From Amycolatopsis camponoti (GTDB lineage: Bacteria > Actinomycetota > Actinomycetes > Mycobacteriales > Pseudonocardiaceae), in assembly GCF_902497555.1 (NCBI RefSeq), contig NZ_CABVGP010000002.1, forward strand, positions 2,058,501 through 2,122,500: a DNA stretch of 64,000 nucleotides. The letters are read 5' to 3'. This document shows positions 60,108-64,000 of this stretch, in pieces. Made by a program: the position numbers and the translations under genes. Each line of letters begins with the position of its first letter. The stretch's first letter is position 1. The notes below the pieces were generated by a model. That model did no database searches. It saw only the letters and a program-made list of their open reading frames with translations, and was not told the origin of the DNA.

Positions 60108-61313
60108 GTGCCCACCTCCCCGACGCCGCGCCGGATCAGCTGGGACCTCCTCCGCGTCGTCGCCGTCTTCGCGGTGATCCTCGGGCACGTCACCCACCAG
60201 GGTGCGCTCCTGCACCCGGAGTTGACGGGGTACCCCGTAAGGGTGACAGCGCAGTTCGGCGCCGCGATCCTGCTGGTGATCTCCGCCTTCTTCGTTTGCG
60301 CGAGCCTCCGCAAGGGCAATCCGCGCCGGTGGCTGTGGAACCGCGTCGCGCGCCTCGTGCCCGCCTACTTCGTCGCCGTCCTGGTGACCTACGTCGTGAC
60401 GCGGTGGGCTGCCATCTCCTTCAGTGGCCTGCCCTACCCGTCCGGCGTCACCGGGTTCCTCTTCGGCGTGCCGCAGGGGCTGCCGTCGAACCCGTCGCCG
60501 TGGTACATCCCGACCGGGCTCGACCTGGTCGCCAACCTCGGCATGGTGCAGGAGTGGGGCATCCGGTCGGAGACGTTCTACTACCTCGACGGCTCCTACT
60601 GGACGCTGCCGGTGCAGCTGCTGGCCTTCACCGGCGCCGCCCTCCTGTGGCCGCGGTCGTGGCGCACCCACCGGCTGACCGTCGCCCTGCTCTGGGCCCT
60701 GATCCTCGTCCCGCTCGCGCTGCGCTTCGTCGTCTTCGCGCCGGGGACGGCGAGCCCGGTCGTCGAGACGTTCTACTACGGCCTGGGTCTGCACCGGCTG
60801 CACGTCTTCGCCATCGGCGTCGCGCTGTGGCTCTGGTCTCAACGCCGGCTCAAGACGTGGCACGCCGCGCTGTTCGTGGTCGCCGCCGTCGCCGCGCAGG
60901 ACCTGCAGGTCTTCCCGTTCCACGTCGCGCTGCCGCAGGACGCCCTGCGCTGGCCGTCCACGATCGGGTTCGCCGTGCTCCTGCTGCTGGTCTGCCTGGC
61001 CGCCCGCGGCCCCGACTGGCGGTTCCCCGGACTGGCGAGGATCGCCCCGGCCGTCACCTGGCTCGCGGGCATCTCGTATGGTCTTTACCTGGTGCACCAG
61101 GAGCTGGGTTACGTCCTGGCCCGCGCCCTGCTCGACGCCGGCCTGCCCGGCTGGCTGCGGCTCCCCGTGGTCGTCGGCGCCGCCGTGCTGGCGGGGTGGG
61201 CGGTCACCGCGGGGGTCGAACGGCCGGTCCACCGGTGGCTCACCACCCGCCGGAAGCCGGAAGAACCGCAGGTCAAAGACGCAGAACCAGTTTCTGTCGG
61301 TGGTGGCTCGTAG
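60108..61313 (+). CDS. Acyltransferase 3 family membrane protein
   Basis: This 401-residue protein has about ten membrane segments and the family's features: ISWDLLRVVAVFAVILGHVTHQ near 8-30 (the His of RxxxxxxVxxxH), RVARLVPAYFVA near 80 and a final GISYGLYLVHQELGY. Such enzymes move acetyl or other acyl groups to surface polysaccharides or antibiotics. It is inserted between the MBL gene and uvrA, which are usually close neighbours. Start GTG 60108 follows a weak AGGA SD. Confidence 0.88.
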   Translation: MPTSPTPRRISWDLLRVVAVFAVILGHVTHQGALLHPELTGYPVRVTAQFGAAILLVISAFFVCASLRKGNPRRWLWNRVARLVPAYFVAVLVTYVVTRWAAISFSGLPYPSGVTGFLFGVPQGLPSNPSPWYIPTGLDLVANLGMVQEWGIRSETFYYLDGSYWTLPVQLLAFTGAALLWPRSWRTHRLTVALLWALILVPLALRFVVFAPGTASPVVETFYYGLGLHRLHVFAIGVALWLWSQRRLKTWHAALFVVAAVAAQDLQVFPFHVALPQDALRWPSTIGFAVLLLLVCLAARGPDWRFPGLARIAPAVTWLAGISYGLYLVHQELGYVLARALLDAGLPGWLRLPVVVGAAVLAGWAVTAGVERPVHRWLTTRRKPEEPQVKDAEPVSVGGGS

Positions 61314-61389
61314 CATGGAGAGGCCGCCCGTGCAGCCTCCTCTCCGGGCCGGCAACCGCAGCTGAGAATGACACTGAAGGGACCCTGGC

Positions 61390-64000
<2,611 letters not shown>

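Overview
The window reads as a stretch of a high-GC actinobacterial chromosome, most likely Amycolatopsis or a close relative in the Pseudonocardiales. Three things point there: the strongly G/C-biased third codon positions; the anchor order polA, rpsA, coaE(-GrpB), uvrB, MBL-fold gene, uvrA, which I know from Mycobacterium and relatives; and an exo-beta-D-glucosaminidase that matches, from memory, the CsxA enzyme of Amycolatopsis orientalis almost domain for domain. No prophage, insertion sequence, rRNA, tRNA or CRISPR array was seen.

Layout. 1-9 kb: the 3' end of polA, an EF-hand protein, a trypsin-fold protein that lacks its catalytic serine, a TetR/YhgE-Pip/ABC-like operon behind a 26-bp perfect palindrome, then two tandem GNAT paralogues and a methyltransferase. 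9-15 kb: rpsA with its promoter and terminator, a second TetR, HD-domain and OsmC proteins, a small secreted protein and coaE-grpB. 15-22 kb: a leftward operon of GT39-like membrane enzyme, histidine kinase and response regulator, with a second GT39 paralogue attached to an ABC-2 exporter. 22-27 kb: a DUF5685 protein with collagen-like linker and cysteine-rich tail, a CMD protein, uvrB, and a repeat-filled gap (GGGGCC repeats plus a 90-bp minisatellite). 27-35 kb: YjbR, VOC, secreted S37 peptidase, SRPBCC, and an operon encoding a hydrolase-ABC ATPase fusion, its permease, a Ddn-like protein and an enoyl-CoA hydratase.

35-48 kb: TerC behind a yybP-ykoY manganese riboswitch, S9 peptidase, HAD phosphatase, a RES/Xre toxin-antitoxin pair, a 0.5-kb gap holding a promoter, a large hairpin and nine 21-bp repeats, LacI and AraC regulators, MmpS-like and FetB-like membrane proteins, a phosphatase, a Na+/H+ antiporter with a ubiquitin-type zinc finger, a SnoaL protein and a carboxylesterase. 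48-64 kb: csxA with a palindrome resembling the chitosanase repressor operator, YchJ, rnhA, a Crp/FNR regulator followed by two tiny genes (55 and 14 codons) closed by a terminator, an uncharacterised two-gene module whose second member looks like a degenerate class III nucleotide cyclase, DUF1684, AMIN-like, PIN-like and zinc-ribbon proteins, MBL hydrolase, acyltransferase 3 and most of uvrA.

The anchors are housekeeping genes for replication, translation, CoA synthesis and excision repair; the rest is accessory. The best candidates for something undescribed are the Crp/micropeptide/cyclase-like cluster (53.4-56.2 kb), the promoter-hairpin-21-bp array beside LacI (40.3-40.7 kb), the DUF5685 protein, and a 13-bp palindrome GTCCACWGTGGAC found five times inside genes. 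At least eight genes carry a TANNNT -10 box 6-7 nt before the start codon, which suggests leaderless mRNAs.
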